64,000 nt of DNA from JAKFEW01 sp036675505 (GCA_036675505.1 JAKFEW010000125.1:62001-126000); one strand, 5' to 3'; positions 25,261 to 36,686 are shown, counted from the first letter of the stretch. A program made the numbers and translations. The notes: a model not told the origin generated them from the letters alone.

Positions 25261-28200
25261 TCCCCCTGAGGCTGCGGCTGAAGAACTTCATGAGCTACGC
25301 CGAGCTCGACCTCGACCTGCGCGGCATCCACACGGCCGTGCTGACGGGCCCGAACGGCGCCGGCAAGTCGTCGCTGCTCGACGCGATCACCTACGCCATC
25401 TGGGACAAGGCGCGCGCGAGCGCCGACCAGCTCGTGCGGCTCGGCCAGAACGAAATGTGGGTCGAGCTGATTTTCGCCGTCGACGGGCGGATCTACCGCC
25501 TCTGGCGCCGCAAGCTCACCCGCAAGGGCGCGCCGGCCCAGCTCGAGTTCCACCAGGCGATCGACCCGGCCGCGGCGCTGGTGGACGACCCGACCGCCCC
25601 GGGCGAGGCGGACGAGGCCAGTTACGTGGCGTTGACGGGCGCCAGCGTGCGGGAGACCCAGGCGCGCATCCTCCAAACCGTCCACATGGACTACGACACT
25701 TTCACGAACTCGGCGTTCATCTTGCAAGGCCGCGCCGATCAGTTCACCACCAAGACGCCGCGCGAGCGCAAGGCCTTGCTCGGCGAGATCCTCGGCCTGC
25801 AACACTACGACGAGCTCGCCCAGGCCGCGCGCGAACGGCACCGCGCCGCCCAGCAGCGTGCGGCGGACCTCGAGGCCGAGCAGGCGGGGTTGCGTGAACG
25901 CGTGGCGGGACGCCCGGCGCTCGAAGCGGAGCTCGCGGCCGCCCAGGACGGCATCGCGTCGCTGAACATGATGATCGCCCAGGCGGACCAGCGGCAGACG
26001 CGCCTCAAGACGGAAGAAGCGGCGCTGCGCTCGGCCGAGGCGGAGGTGGCGAAGGCCGAGGCGGACCGGCAGGCCGCGGCGGACACGGTGCGGCGCGTGG
26101 ACGTCGAGCTCGCGGCACGGCGCGCGGCGATCGCCGACGCCACCGAGCGGGTGGCGGCCCGCAGCGAGACGGAAGCGGCCTATGCCGAGTGGCAAGCCGT
26201 GCAAGCCGACGAGGGCGCCGCGCGCCGCCGGGCGGACGCCTGGCAGGCCGCCGAGCGCGAGGTCGTGCAGGCGACGTCCGCCCGCCAGAACGCCTTGCAC
26301 GCGATCGACCTCGCGCTCTCGCGCGCGCGCCTGGCGCGCGAGGCGCTCGCGAAGGAGGCGGCGGGGATCGCGGCGGCGGTCGCCGATCGCCCGCGCACGG
26401 AGCAGGCCTGGGCCGCGCTGGAAGCGGCGCGCGCCGACGAAGCCGCGTGGGCCGCGAAGCAACGCGCCGACCGCGAGCTCGAGGCCGAACAGCGCCGGCT
26501 CGAGGCGGCGCTCGCCACCTGGCAGGCCCGCGTCGACGCCGAACGGCGTGAGCAGACCGCCCGCAGCAAGGCCACACGGCAGGAAGCGGCAGAGCGCCCG
26601 GCCGTCGAGCGCGCGCTCGCGGGCGTGCGCGCCGAGCTCACGACGCTCGCCGAAGCCGCGGCGGAGCAGGAGCGCGTGCAGGAGCAGGGCCACGGCGATC
26701 GCGGCGCGCGCGACAAGGCCGATCTCGCGCTGGCACAGGCCCGCCAGGGCATCCAGGCCGTCGACGCGAAGCTCGCCCAGCTCGAGGTCACGCTAGAAAT
26801 CCACGGCGCCGGCGACCCTGGCCGCAGCCCGCTCCACCGCCAGGTCCACAAGTCCACCGCCTGTCCGCTCTGCGAGACGCCACTCAGCGAGGCCGATCTC
26901 GCGAAGATCCAGGCCCAGTACGCCCGCGAGCGCGCTGAGCATGAAGATCTCGCCGTGCGGCTCGAGAAGAAACTCGCGCACCTGGACCAGGCGCTCGCGC
27001 ATACGCGGGCGCGCTTCAAGGAGCTCAAGGAGCTGCTCAAGGGACGCGAGGCGTTGCAGCGCAAGGAACTCGAGCTCGAGGGGCGGCTGGCGGCGGTCGA
27101 GCGTGCCGAGGCCCTGGCCGCCCACCTGGACGCCGCGATCGCCGAGGAAGCCACGCCGCCCCTCGATGTGAGCGCCGCGCTCGCAGGCGTCGCCGAGGGC
27201 CGGCTTGCGCTCGGGCTCGATCCGGCGGCCGCGGACGCGGCGCGCGAGCGCGCGGCCCAGCACGCCTGGGCCGAGGCGGCGCAGTGGAAGCTGAACGCCG
27301 CGGACGAGCGCACGGCCGCGATCGCCGCCGAAGCGCCCGCGCTGGACGCCGAGATCGCCGCCCAGCAGGCCGCCCAGCAGGCCGCCATCACCGAGCACGA
27401 TGCGCTGATTTCACGCCTGCGCGCGACCCAGGCCGCGACCGGCCATGAGCCGGAAGCCCACGCGGCGCTACGCGCCCGCATGGACGCGCTGGCCGACGCG
27501 CCGGAGCGCTGGTCGCAGCTTCAGCAGGACCTGATCGGGCTGGAAGGCGCGAAGGCGCAGGCCGCCGCCCTCGAGGCCGAGCGCTTGCGGCACGAGCTCG
27601 CGGCCGCGACCGCCGATCGGGCGATCGTCGAGGGCCGCGCGCGGCTCGACCGCCTGCCGGACTGGCAGCGCGAGGCGGCCGCCGCCGAGGCCGAGATCAA
27701 GCGCCTGCGCGAAGAAGAGCGTGCGCGGCACGCTGAGGTCGGTCGCCTCGGGAACGAGCTCGCGCGGCTCGCCGCGGAGGCCGCCAAGCTCGCGGCGCGC
27801 GAGGGCGAATGGAAGGCCGCGATCGAGGACGTCCAGGCATTCAAGGAGTTGACCCAGGCATTCGGCAAGGAGGGCATCCAGGCGCTCATCATCGAGAACG
27901 CCCTGCCCGAGCTCGAAGAGGAAGCCAACCGGCTGCTCGCGCGGATCTCCGACAACCGGATGCACGTCCGCCTCGCCACCCAACGCGAGAAGAAGACCGG
28001 CGGCGTCGCCGAGACGCTCGAGATCCACATCTCGGACGAGGTCGGCACCCGGAATTACGAGTTGTATTCAGGTGGCGAGGCCTTCCGCGTCAACTTCGCG
28101 CTGCGGCTCGCGCTCTCGCGCCTGCTGGCCAGGCGCGCCGGCGCGCGCCTGCAGACGCTCGTGATCGACGAGGGCTTCGGCACGCAGGACGACCGCGGCC

Positions 28201-28352
28201 GCGAGCGCCTGGTCGAAGCGATCAACGGGGTCGCCGACGAGTTCGAGCGGATCCTCGTGATCACGCACATCCGAGAGCTCAAGGATGCTTTCAACACCCA
28301 GATCGAAGTCACCAAACGCGGCGGCGTGTCGGAAGTCCGCCTGAGCGCCTAA
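25257..28352 (+). CDS. sbcC: SbcC/Rad50-type ATPase
   Basis: SMC-like ATPase that with SbcD processes DNA double-strand ends. The 1031-aa product has an N-terminal Walker A (TGPNGAGKSSLLDAI, about residue 31), two long Ala/Glu/Arg-rich coiled-coil arms and a central zinc hook CPLC (residues about 536-539). The C-terminal ATPase half has the signature YSGGEAFRVNFALRLALS, Walker B TLVIDEGFGTQDD and the histidine loop LVITHI. Order and length are those of the family. It overlaps sbcD by the ATGA junction and is followed 15 bp later by hspR, so a stress regulator is linked to the repair pair. Confidence 0.95.
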   Translation: MIPLRLRLKNFMSYAELDLDLRGIHTAVLTGPNGAGKSSLLDAITYAIWDKARASADQLVRLGQNEMWVELIFAVDGRIYRLWRRKLTRKGAPAQLEFHQAIDPAAALVDDPTAPGEADEASYVALTGASVRETQARILQTVHMDYDTFTNSAFILQGRADQFTTKTPRERKALLGEILGLQHYDELAQAARERHRAAQQRAADLEAEQAGLRERVAGRPALEAELAAAQDGIASLNMMIAQADQRQTRLKTEEAALRSAEAEVAKAEADRQAAADTVRRVDVELAARRAAIADATERVAARSETEAAYAEWQAVQADEGAARRRADAWQAAEREVVQATSARQNALHAIDLALSRARLAREALAKEAAGIAAAVADRPRTEQAWAALEAARADEAAWAAKQRADRELEAEQRRLEAALATWQARVDAERREQTARSKATRQEAAERPAVERALAGVRAELTTLAEAAAEQERVQEQGHGDRGARDKADLALAQARQGIQAVDAKLAQLEVTLEIHGAGDPGRSPLHRQVHKSTACPLCETPLSEADLAKIQAQYARERAEHEDLAVRLEKKLAHLDQALAHTRARFKELKELLKGREALQRKELELEGRLAAVERAEALAAHLDAAIAEEATPPLDVSAALAGVAEGRLALGLDPAAADAARERAAQHAWAEAAQWKLNAADERTAAIAAEAPALDAEIAAQQAAQQAAITEHDALISRLRATQAATGHEPEAHAALRARMDALADAPERWSQLQQDLIGLEGAKAQAAALEAERLRHELAAATADRAIVEGRARLDRLPDWQREAAAAEAEIKRLREEERARHAEVGRLGNELARLAAEAAKLAAREGEWKAAIEDVQAFKELTQAFGKEGIQALIIENALPELEEEANRLLARISDNRMHVRLATQREKKTGGVAETLEIHISDEVGTRNYELYSGGEAFRVNFALRLALSRLLARRAGARLQTLVIDEGFGTQDDRGRERLVEAINGVADEFERILVITHIRELKDAFNTQIEVTKRGGVSEVRLSA

Positions 28353-28367
28353 GAGGAGGCCACCCCG

Positions 28368-28766
28368 ATGCCGGAAATGCACCCGAACGATCGGCCACTG
28401 TATATCATCAGCGTGGCCGCCGACCTCGTGAACATGCACCCGCAAACGCTGCGGCTCTACGAGCGGCGCGGCCTGGTGGCGCCGAAGCGCCAGGGCAAGA
28501 ATCGCCTCTACTCGCAGAGCGACATCGTGCGCCTGCAATACATCCAGCAGCTCACCCAGGAGCTCGGCATCAACCTCGCCGGCGTCGAGAAAATCATCCG
28601 CCTGCAGATGGAGCTCGAGGAGCTGAAACAGTTCAAGGAACAGGAGCTGAGCCTGATCGAGAACAAGCTCCAGCAGCTGTCAATGATGAAGGTGGCGCGA
28701 GAAATGGATATCCAGGAGATCAAACATAAAATCCGCGCATCGGCCACAGACGACGAAGACAGCTAA
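28368..28766 (+). CDS. hspR: MerR-family regulator, HspR type
   Basis: The 132-aa protein has a MerR winged-helix head: the start of the domain (PLYIISVAADLVNMHPQTLRLYERRGLVAPKRQGKNRLYSQSDI) matches HspR, the repressor of chaperone and protease genes, including the LRLYERRGL helix-turn-helix and NRLYS wing. The C-terminal half is a coiled coil (MELEELKQFKEQELSLIENKLQQL). GAGGAGG lies 8 bases upstream. It is downstream of sbcC in one operon and directly upstream of clpC, whose leader contains a HAIR-like half-site pair; this supports control of clpC. Two stop codons (TAATAA) end the gene. Confidence 0.88.
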   Translation: MPEMHPNDRPLYIISVAADLVNMHPQTLRLYERRGLVAPKRQGKNRLYSQSDIVRLQYIQQLTQELGINLAGVEKIIRLQMELEELKQFKEQELSLIENKLQQLSMMKVAREMDIQEIKHKIRASATDDEDS

Positions 28767-29076
28767 TAACCCTTGTTTGTGGGTAAATGCCATGGTAAGG
28801 TAGGCGCCGCTTGCGGCGTGAGGGCCATCACCGCATTCTGGAATGGCTGTCTTGAGCGAGCATGCACAAGTTGGGGTGGGCATTTCCGCCCCTCAAGTCC
28901 AAAATCCGGATGTGGTAGAATACCACCAGGTTCCGCGTGTCCCGGCGGTCGCCAGACCGGCTTCTCAAGAGCCTTTCGAGCGAGAGTCACCACGCGGAGT
29001 CCAGTCCAAGCTCTTCGAACGCAATTGAATCGCGGTCGGCAACTACAGGTCTGACCCTGGAAAAGGGGGTGTCACC
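28767..29076 (+). other. clpC leader region (310 bp), no gene
   Basis: No protein gene is credible here. It holds a short dyad CGCCGC-TT-GCGGCG (about 28806-28819), the HAIR-like site at 28851-28870, a CTCAAG half-site at 28892-28897, a TAGAAT -10 candidate, and a GTGGTA-GAA-TACCAC dyad at 28912-28926. The rest (28930-29060) shows no structure I recognise; the transcript leader would be about 150 nt. Confidence 0.65.
28851..28926 (+). promoter_or_regulatory. putative HspR-controlled clpC promoter
   Basis: CTTGAGCGAGCATGCACAAG (28851-28870) is close to the HAIR consensus CTTGAGT-N7-ACTCAAG but one base short and imperfect in the right half. A further CTCAAG (28892-28897) overlaps the expected -35 of a TAGAAT (28916-28921) -10 at 18-bp spacing. 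The -10 is in the loop of the dyad GTGGTA-GAA-TACCAC. Assignment rests on the adjacent hspR gene. Confidence 0.5.
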
Positions 29077-31539
<2,463 letters not shown>

Positions 31540-31557
31540 GCCCCCGAATCGCTGACC

Positions 31558-31593
31558 AAAAGGGCCGGTGGACAATGTCCACCGGCCCTTTTT
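31558..31593. terminator. bidirectional Rho-independent terminator (clpC / pepA)
   Basis: AAAAGGGCCGGTGGACA and its reverse complement face each other across one base, with T5 on the plus side (31589-31593) and A4 (U4 on the minus transcript) at 31558-31561. It lies between the convergent clpC and leucyl aminopeptidase genes. Confidence 0.9.
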
Positions 31594-31620
31594 CATCGTC
31601 CGGCCCCGGCGGCCGTGGAA

Positions 31621-33132
31621 TCAGCCGACTGCGGCGCGGCGCTCCAGCCATTCGACCAGCATGCGGATGCCCACGCCGGTCGAGCCCTTCGGCTTGTAGT
31701 TCTTGGCTTCCGACAGGTAGGACGGCCCGGCGATATCGAGGTGGACCCAGGGGCCTTCGCCGGCGAAGCGCTTGAGGAACATGGCCGCGGAGATGGCGTC
31801 GCCCTTGCCCTTGTAGATGTTGCGCAAGTCTGCGATGTCGCTCGCGACGTGGTGCTCGTACTCCTCCCAGACCGGGAAGCGCCAGACGCGCTCGCCGGTC
31901 GCCTCGCCGCAGGCCGAGAGCTGGGTCGCCAGGGCGTCGTCCGGCGTGAAGAGGCCGCTGGCCTCATAGCCGAGCGCCATGATGATCGAGCCGGTGAGCG
32001 TGGCGACGTCCACCGTGGCCTGGGCCTGGTAGTGCTTGGCGCCATATGCCAGCGCGTCGGCGAGGATCAGGCGGCCCTCGGCGTCGGTGTCGACGCACTC
32101 GACCATCAGGCCGTTGTAGGCCTTGAGCAAATCCCCGGGCTTGACCGCCCGGCCGCTCGGCATGTTTTCCGCCATCGGGCACAGCGCGACGAGGTTGAGC
32201 GGCAGCTTCCGCTCCGCCGCCGCCGCGAGCACGCCCATCACGGTGGCGACGCCGTGCATGTCGGTCTTCATCTCCTCCATGCCCGCGCGCGGCTTGAGGC
32301 TGATGCCGCCCGTATCGAAGGTGATGCCCTTGCCCACGAGCACGTACGGCGGCTCGTTCGGCATCTCGTGGCCCTGGTACTCGACGACGACGAAACAGGG
32401 CGGGTAATCGCTGCCCTGGCCGACGCCCACCAGACAGCCGAAGCCCTCGCGCTTCAGCTCGTCCATCTCGAACACGCGGGTCTTCATGCCGTGCGCCTTC
32501 GCCATCGCCAGCACCGCGTCGCGCAGCTCCGGCACCGGCAGCTTGTTGCCGGGCATGTTCGAGAGGTCGCGCGCGCGGTTCACGATCCGCGCGAGCGCGG
32601 CGCCGCGGCTCGCGGCCTCGGCCGCCGGGCCCTCCGGCGGGCAGGCCAGCACGAGCGTCTCGAAGGGGCGCTCGTCGTCTTCTTTTTTGGTGCGGTAGAG
32701 CCGGCCGTCATAGGCCGCCATCACCGCGGCTTCGGCAGCCGCGCCCATCGCGACGGCGGGGTCGAGCCCGGTCGGCGGCAGGATCGCGACCGACCGGGCC
32801 TTGCCCCGCAGCTCGGCCATCGCCTCGCCGACGGCTCGCCGCCAGGCCTCAGCCGTGAGCGTCTCTTTTCCCAGCCCCACCAGGGCCACGCGCCGCGCGC
32901 GCAGGCCGGGCACGGGGAAGAGCACCTCGACCTCCTCGGCTTCGCCCTTGAAGCCGCCGTCCGCCTGCACGGCGGCCAGCGCCGCCGCAAGGCCGCTGCC
33001 CGTCACCATCGGCCGGGGCCCCCCAGCCCCGGCTTCGCCGGGGCCCCAACCGAAAGGGCTCTCGGGCACGCCGATGATCAAGGCTTCGGCTTCGAGGTCG
33101 GGCAAGGGGCGATCGGCGAAGGTGAGCTGCAT
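31621..33132 (-). CDS. pepA: leucyl aminopeptidase (M17, PepA)
   Basis: Cytoplasmic two-metal aminopeptidase of family M17. The 503-aa product has the N-terminal macro-like domain and the C-terminal catalytic domain with the metal-binding lysine/aspartate segment GKGITFDTGGISLKPRAGMEEMKTDMHGVA and the family signature DTDAEGRLILADAL (consensus NTDAEGRLxLADAL, with D in place of the first N). GLRARRVALVGLGKE and NMPGNKLPVPEL are also typical. I start it at the ATG at 33132 (MQLTFADRPLPDLEAEALIIG), as homologues begin near such a strand; the AGGA upstream is rather far. The open frame extends upstream but is not credible. Confidence 0.93.
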   Translation of the reverse strand: MQLTFADRPLPDLEAEALIIGVPESPFGWGPGEAGAGGPRPMVTGSGLAAALAAVQADGGFKGEAEEVEVLFPVPGLRARRVALVGLGKETLTAEAWRRAVGEAMAELRGKARSVAILPPTGLDPAVAMGAAAEAAVMAAYDGRLYRTKKEDDERPFETLVLACPPEGPAAEAASRGAALARIVNRARDLSNMPGNKLPVPELRDAVLAMAKAHGMKTRVFEMDELKREGFGCLVGVGQGSDYPPCFVVVEYQGHEMPNEPPYVLVGKGITFDTGGISLKPRAGMEEMKTDMHGVATVMGVLAAAAERKLPLNLVALCPMAENMPSGRAVKPGDLLKAYNGLMVECVDTDAEGRLILADALAYGAKHYQAQATVDVATLTGSIIMALGYEASGLFTPDDALATQLSACGEATGERVWRFPVWEEYEHHVASDIADLRNIYKGKGDAISAAMFLKRFAGEGPWVHLDIAGPSYLSEAKNYKPKGSTGVGIRMLVEWLERRAAVG

Positions 33133-33309
33133 CGGGGCGGTAATCCTGGCAAAAGCGGCTTGATAAGCGACGTTGGGAGCGACCGAATTGTACAGCAGGC
33201 GTGCGGCCTGCGCCAGCCGCCCAGCCCCCGGACCGTCGCTCGACCATTGGCGCCGAGCCGCCGCTCTGGCTAGACTCGGACCAGGTGGACGCGTCCACGA
33301 GGAGGGGTT

Positions 33310-33645
33310 ATGAAGCTGCGGGTGAACTGGGCGCCGGACCAACTGATGACTTTCGAAGAGGTGCTGGTTGAGCCGGGCTATTACCTCAACTGCATCAGCG
33401 GAGACATCTACCGCCACGACGCGCATCCCGAGGCGACGGCGAAGTTCGTCGGCGCGATCCAGCAGGCGGCCGACGAAGGCCGCAACACCGTGGAAACACG
33501 CATCTGGCTCAAGATCACCGACGACCTCGACCTCACGGAAGGCGACGTCCGCGGCATGCTGCGTGACACCTTCAACGTGCGCATGGAGGACCAGGGCCGC
33601 CTGGTCTCCCGGGTGCCCTGGCGCCCTGATACACTGAGGGAATGA
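33310..33645 (+). CDS. conserved-looking protein of unknown function (111 aa)
   Basis: The 111-aa soluble protein starts MKLRVNWAPDQLMTFEEVLVEPGYYLNC and has mixed strands and helices, ending VPWRPDTLRE. No known motif is visible. It has a strong ribosome-binding site (GAGGAGGGG) and codon use like its neighbours, and its TGA overlaps the ATG of the Nudix gene (ATGA). Those features make it a real gene. The coupling to a Nudix hydrolase may hint at a housekeeping role, but nothing more can be said. Confidence 0.75.
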   Translation: MKLRVNWAPDQLMTFEEVLVEPGYYLNCISGDIYRHDAHPEATAKFVGAIQQAADEGRNTVETRIWLKITDDLDLTEGDVRGMLRDTFNVRMEDQGRLVSRVPWRPDTLRE

Positions 33646-34187
33646 GCCGCTTCCGCCACTGCCCCGACTGCGGGGCCGCCACCCGCCCGCACGCCGACGA
33701 AGGCCGCGACCGCGACGCCTGTTCGGCGTGCGGCCGGGTCTGGTACCAGAACGCGAAGCCCTGCGCCACGGCCGTCATCGAGGATGCGGCCGGGCGTGTT
33801 TTGTTGGTGCGGCGGGCCATCGAGCCCTACCGAGGGCTGTGGAACCTGCCGGGAGGCTTCCTGGAAGTCGACGAGCACCCTGAGGACGGCGCACGCCGGG
33901 AGGCGGCCGAAGAGACGGGCCTCGAGGTGGCGCTGCTCGGGCTCGTGGGCGTCTACGTCGACGCGTTCGACGGCGCGGGCGACCCGCGTCGGGCGCACGG
34001 GTCGCTCAGCCTCGCCTACCGCGCGGTGGCCGTCGGCGGCGCGTTGCGCGAGACCGCTGAATCGTCCGAAGCGGGCTGGTTCGCGCCCGATGCCTTGCCG
34101 CCGGCCGACCAGATCGCCTACGACAACCACCGCCGCACGCTGGCGGACTGGTGCAGACAGGTAAAATCCACTTCAACAAAAGGTTAA
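33642..34187 (+). CDS. Nudix hydrolase with N-terminal zinc ribbon
   Basis: The 181-aa protein begins with a four-cysteine zinc ribbon (CPDC...CSAC, residues about 7-30) and then a Nudix domain with a complete Nudix box, GGFLEVDEHPEDGARREAAEETGL (G-x5-E-x7-RE-U-x-EE-x-G-U). This architecture occurs in NADH pyrophosphatase (NudC)-like and related nucleotide-diphosphate hydrolases; the SQPWPFPxS motif that marks NudC is not present, so the substrate is open. It overlaps the 111-aa gene upstream by four bases. Confidence 0.9.
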   Translation: MSRFRHCPDCGAATRPHADEGRDRDACSACGRVWYQNAKPCATAVIEDAAGRVLLVRRAIEPYRGLWNLPGGFLEVDEHPEDGARREAAEETGLEVALLGLVGVYVDAFDGAGDPRRAHGSLSLAYRAVAVGGALRETAESSEAGWFAPDALPPADQIAYDNHRRTLADWCRQVKSTSTKG

Positions 34188-34200
34188 GTTCTGGTATAAT
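34172..34200 (+). promoter_or_regulatory. promoter of the 183-aa lipoprotein gene
   Basis: TATAAT (34195-34200) is a perfect -10, with TTCAAC 17 bp upstream (34172-34177) as a weak -35. It lies across the end of the Nudix gene and 33 bp before the lipoprotein start. Confidence 0.7.
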
Positions 34201-34232
34201 CGGCACGTCCCCTTCGAGTCGGAGATCGTGCC

Positions 34233-34784
34233 ATGCCCGTTCGTGCGCTCCTGGTCCTCGTTTCCGCCGCTTTGTTGGCCGGCTGCGCCGCTCCCGGTGT
34301 GCCGACCCATGCGGTGCCGTCCCGTGGCGCCGCGCTGGACATGGCCGCGGCCGCGGACCCCGCGCTCAAGGCCGACCTCGCCCGCTTCACGAAGGAAGAG
34401 GGCCGCCGCGTCACCGCGAAGCACATCGCGATGAACGAAGGCCGTGGCGCCGGCGAGCTGCGCGTGCGGCTCTCGCCCGAGGAGCAAACGTTGCTCGTGC
34501 AACTCTACCGGCTGCACCCACGCGCGGTGCCGGCGGAGCAATTCCCGAAGGGCCTCATCGATCGCACGATGGCGCACCTCGTGACGCTGCACCGCTTCAA
34601 GCTGCCGGCGGCGCCCCGCCTCGCTCCAGGCACCTTGGCCACCGAGATGCGCACGCGCGTCTACCGCGACGGCGACGGCAAGACGCTCGCTTACGAGAGC
34701 TTCGTCGCCTCGGAAACCTTCCAGCTGTTCGGCAAGTACGACCTGCAAGGCCGCATCCTCAAGATCGACGTCGAGACCTTCTAG
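34233..34784 (+). CDS. lipoprotein of unknown function (183 aa)
   Basis: The 183-aa product has a lipoprotein signal (LLVLVSAALLAGCAAPG, lipobox LAGC). The mature domain is mainly helical up to about residue 125 and then strand-rich (MRTRVYRDGDGKTLAYESFVASETFQLFGKYDLQGRILKIDVETF). The last 50 residues look like a small beta domain for ligand or partner binding. GGAG lies 8 bases before the ATG and a TATAAT promoter is just upstream. I cannot assign a family. polX follows after 4 bp and is likely cotranscribed. Confidence 0.75.
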   Translation: MPVRALLVLVSAALLAGCAAPGVPTHAVPSRGAALDMAAAADPALKADLARFTKEEGRRVTAKHIAMNEGRGAGELRVRLSPEEQTLLVQLYRLHPRAVPAEQFPKGLIDRTMAHLVTLHRFKLPAAPRLAPGTLATEMRTRVYRDGDGKTLAYESFVASETFQLFGKYDLQGRILKIDVETF

Positions 34785-34788
34785 CGCG

Positions 34789-36474
34789 ATGGCGATGATG
34801 GACAAGGCCGGTGTGGTGGCGGCGCTCGAGGAGATGGCGTTGCTGCTCGAGCTGGCAGACGCCAACGTCTTCAAGGTGCGCGCCTTCCAGAATGGCGCCC
34901 GCGCGCTCGAGGGGCTCCAGGCCCCGATCGACGAGGCGCTCGCGGATGGCTCGCTCAAGGCCGTGAAAGGCATCGGCCAGGGCCTGCTCGCGGACATCAA
35001 GGCGCTGGTCGAGACCGGCCGCCTGGGCGCGCTCGACGAGCTGCGCGCGGCCACCCCGCCCGGGCTGATCGAGATGTTCGAGATCCCCGGCCTCGGCCCC
35101 AAGAAGGTCAAGGCGATCCATGCGGGGCTGGGCATCGCCTCGGTGGGTGAGCTCGAGTACGCCGTGCTGGAGAACCGGCTCGTCGACCTGGCGGGGTTCG
35201 GCGCGAAGACCCAGGCGAAAATCGGCCAGGCGATCGAGGCCTGGAAGCGCCACCGCGGCAAGCGCCTGCTGTCCGACGTGTTGCCGGCCGCCGAGGCGCT
35301 GGTCGCGGCGCTCGCGGGCAAACCGGGCGTCGTTGCGGCGGCGTTGGCGGGCGGCCTGCGCCGCCGCGCCGAGACGGCCCGCGACATCGATCTCGTGATC
35401 GGCACCGAGGATGCCGCCGGCGCACGCTCGGCCCTGGCTGCGCTGCCGGGCGTCGAGGCGGAGGGCGAGACCCTGAGAGTGGCCGGCGGGTTGCCGCTCG
35501 ACGCGGCGTACGTCGCGCCCGCAGGCTTCGGCGCGGCGCTCCTGGTGGGCACCGGCAGCGAGGGCTGGGTCGCGGCGGTGATTGATCACGCCGCCGCACG
35601 CGGCCTGCGCCTCGATGGGACGGGCCTGTGGCGCGGGGACGAGCGACTGCCCACGCCGGACGAGGCGGCCGTCTTCACGGCACTCGGGCTGCCGGCCATG
35701 CCGCCCGAATTGCGCGAGTCCGCGGCGCCCACCGTGCCGGCCGGCGCATTGGTGGCGAAGGACGACCTGCAAGGCGTCTTCCATGTCCACACCAATTACA
35801 GCGACGGCACCGCCACCGTGCGCGACATGGCGCTCGCGGCCAAGGCGCTCGGCTGGCGCTACATTGGCATTTCCGACCACAGCGAGGCGGCCTTCTACGC
35901 CCGCGGCCTGACGCGCGCGCGCATCGAGGAACAGCGCCGGGAGATCGATGCGCTGAACGCCGAGCTCGAGGGCATCACGATCCTGCAAGGCATCGAGGCC
36001 GACATCCTGGCCGACGGCGCGCTCGACTACGACGATGAGACGCTGGCCGGCCTGGATTTCGTGATCGGCTCGGTCCACTCCCGCTTCGGCCAGGACCGCG
36101 AGGCGATGACCAACCGGCTGGTGAAGGCGCTCGGGCACCCGCGCCTCACGATGCTCGGCCACATGTCGGGGCGCCTGCTGCTGTCGCGCGACCCCTACGA
36201 CTTCGACCTCGACGCCGTCCTCGAGGCGGCGGCGCGCCACGGCAAGGCGATCGAGCTGAACGCCAACCCGCACCGCCTCGACATCGACTGGCGCTACCTG
36301 GCGCGCGCGCGCGACATGGGCATCGCGATCGCGATCAACCCCGACGCCCACAGCCCGGAAGGGCTCGCCGACGTCCGCTGGGGCGTCGAGATGGCCCGCA
36401 AGGGTGGCCTGACCGCGGCCGACGTGCTGAACACGGCACCGCTCGCGGCGGTGCGCGATCGCCTCAAAGCCTGA
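34789..36474 (+). CDS. polX: PolX-type DNA polymerase/3'-5' exonuclease (X family + PHP)
   Basis: Repair polymerase of family X with a PHP domain. The 561-aa protein has N-terminal helix-hairpin-helix elements (VKGIGQGLLADIKAL, FEIPGLGPKKVKAIHAGLGI), the polymerase core with AGGLRRRAETARDIDLVIGT (consensus GSxRR...DIDL; the Gly-Ser is changed to Gly-Gly) and GFGAALLVGTGSEGWV, and a C-terminal PHP domain with FHVHTNYSDGTATV, ISDHSE, GIEADIL, GSVHSRF and NPDAHSPEG metal-binding motifs. The start is one of several close ATGs with no clear ribosome site; I use the first. The motif change and low charge around it may mean weak polymerase activity while the PHP exonuclease looks intact. Confidence 0.92.
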   Translation: MAMMDKAGVVAALEEMALLLELADANVFKVRAFQNGARALEGLQAPIDEALADGSLKAVKGIGQGLLADIKALVETGRLGALDELRAATPPGLIEMFEIPGLGPKKVKAIHAGLGIASVGELEYAVLENRLVDLAGFGAKTQAKIGQAIEAWKRHRGKRLLSDVLPAAEALVAALAGKPGVVAAALAGGLRRRAETARDIDLVIGTEDAAGARSALAALPGVEAEGETLRVAGGLPLDAAYVAPAGFGAALLVGTGSEGWVAAVIDHAAARGLRLDGTGLWRGDERLPTPDEAAVFTALGLPAMPPELRESAAPTVPAGALVAKDDLQGVFHVHTNYSDGTATVRDMALAAKALGWRYIGISDHSEAAFYARGLTRARIEEQRREIDALNAELEGITILQGIEADILADGALDYDDETLAGLDFVIGSVHSRFGQDREAMTNRLVKALGHPRLTMLGHMSGRLLLSRDPYDFDLDAVLEAAARHGKAIELNANPHRLDIDWRYLARARDMGIAIAINPDAHSPEGLADVRWGVEMARKGGLTAADVLNTAPLAAVRDRLKA

Positions 36475-36483
36475 GGCCGGATG

Positions 36484-36525
36484 AAAAAGAAGCGGGGTCG
36501 GACGCCATTGTCCGACCCCGCTTCT
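36484..36525 (-). terminator. strong Rho-independent terminator on the minus strand
   Basis: A perfect 16-bp stem (36488-36503 with 36510-36525, 6-base loop) followed, on the minus strand, by five U residues (36484-36488). On the plus strand the stem follows polX but has no T-run. Its orientation implies a minus-strand transcript arriving from above 36525. Confidence 0.85.
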
Positions 36526-36578
36526 CCAAAACTCGGCCACCGCACGCCGTTGTGTGGCGGGAGTTCATTTGCCGCTGT

Positions 36579-36686
36579 TCACGCCATGAAGCGAATGATG
36601 GTGACTTTGTCGCCTGTCTTGATCAAGAAGCTGCCGGGCTCGAGCGTGAAGACGCTCACGGGGGTCGTCTGGGCGTTGGGGATCAT
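36579..36686 (-). CDS. candidate small protein gene (35 aa)
   Basis: A 35-codon frame starting MIPNAQTTPVSVFTLEPGS and ending TGDKVTIIRFMA, a plausible compact beta peptide. GGAGG lies 11 bases upstream of the ATG, slightly far. The best support is the strong minus-strand intrinsic terminator 54 bp downstream, which no other gene needs. The frame continues upstream to about 36887, but that part has unlike composition. A TAAAGTA box (plus-strand reading) lies at 36762-36768 upstream. Function unknown. Confidence 0.4.
   Translation of the reverse strand: MIPNAQTTPVSVFTLEPGSFLIKTGDKVTIIRFMA

Noticed and set aside
28773..29054. 93-codon plus-strand frame between hspR and clpC
   Set aside because: No ribosome site, odd composition (many Cys, Gly, Arg), and overlaps the promoter/operator region.
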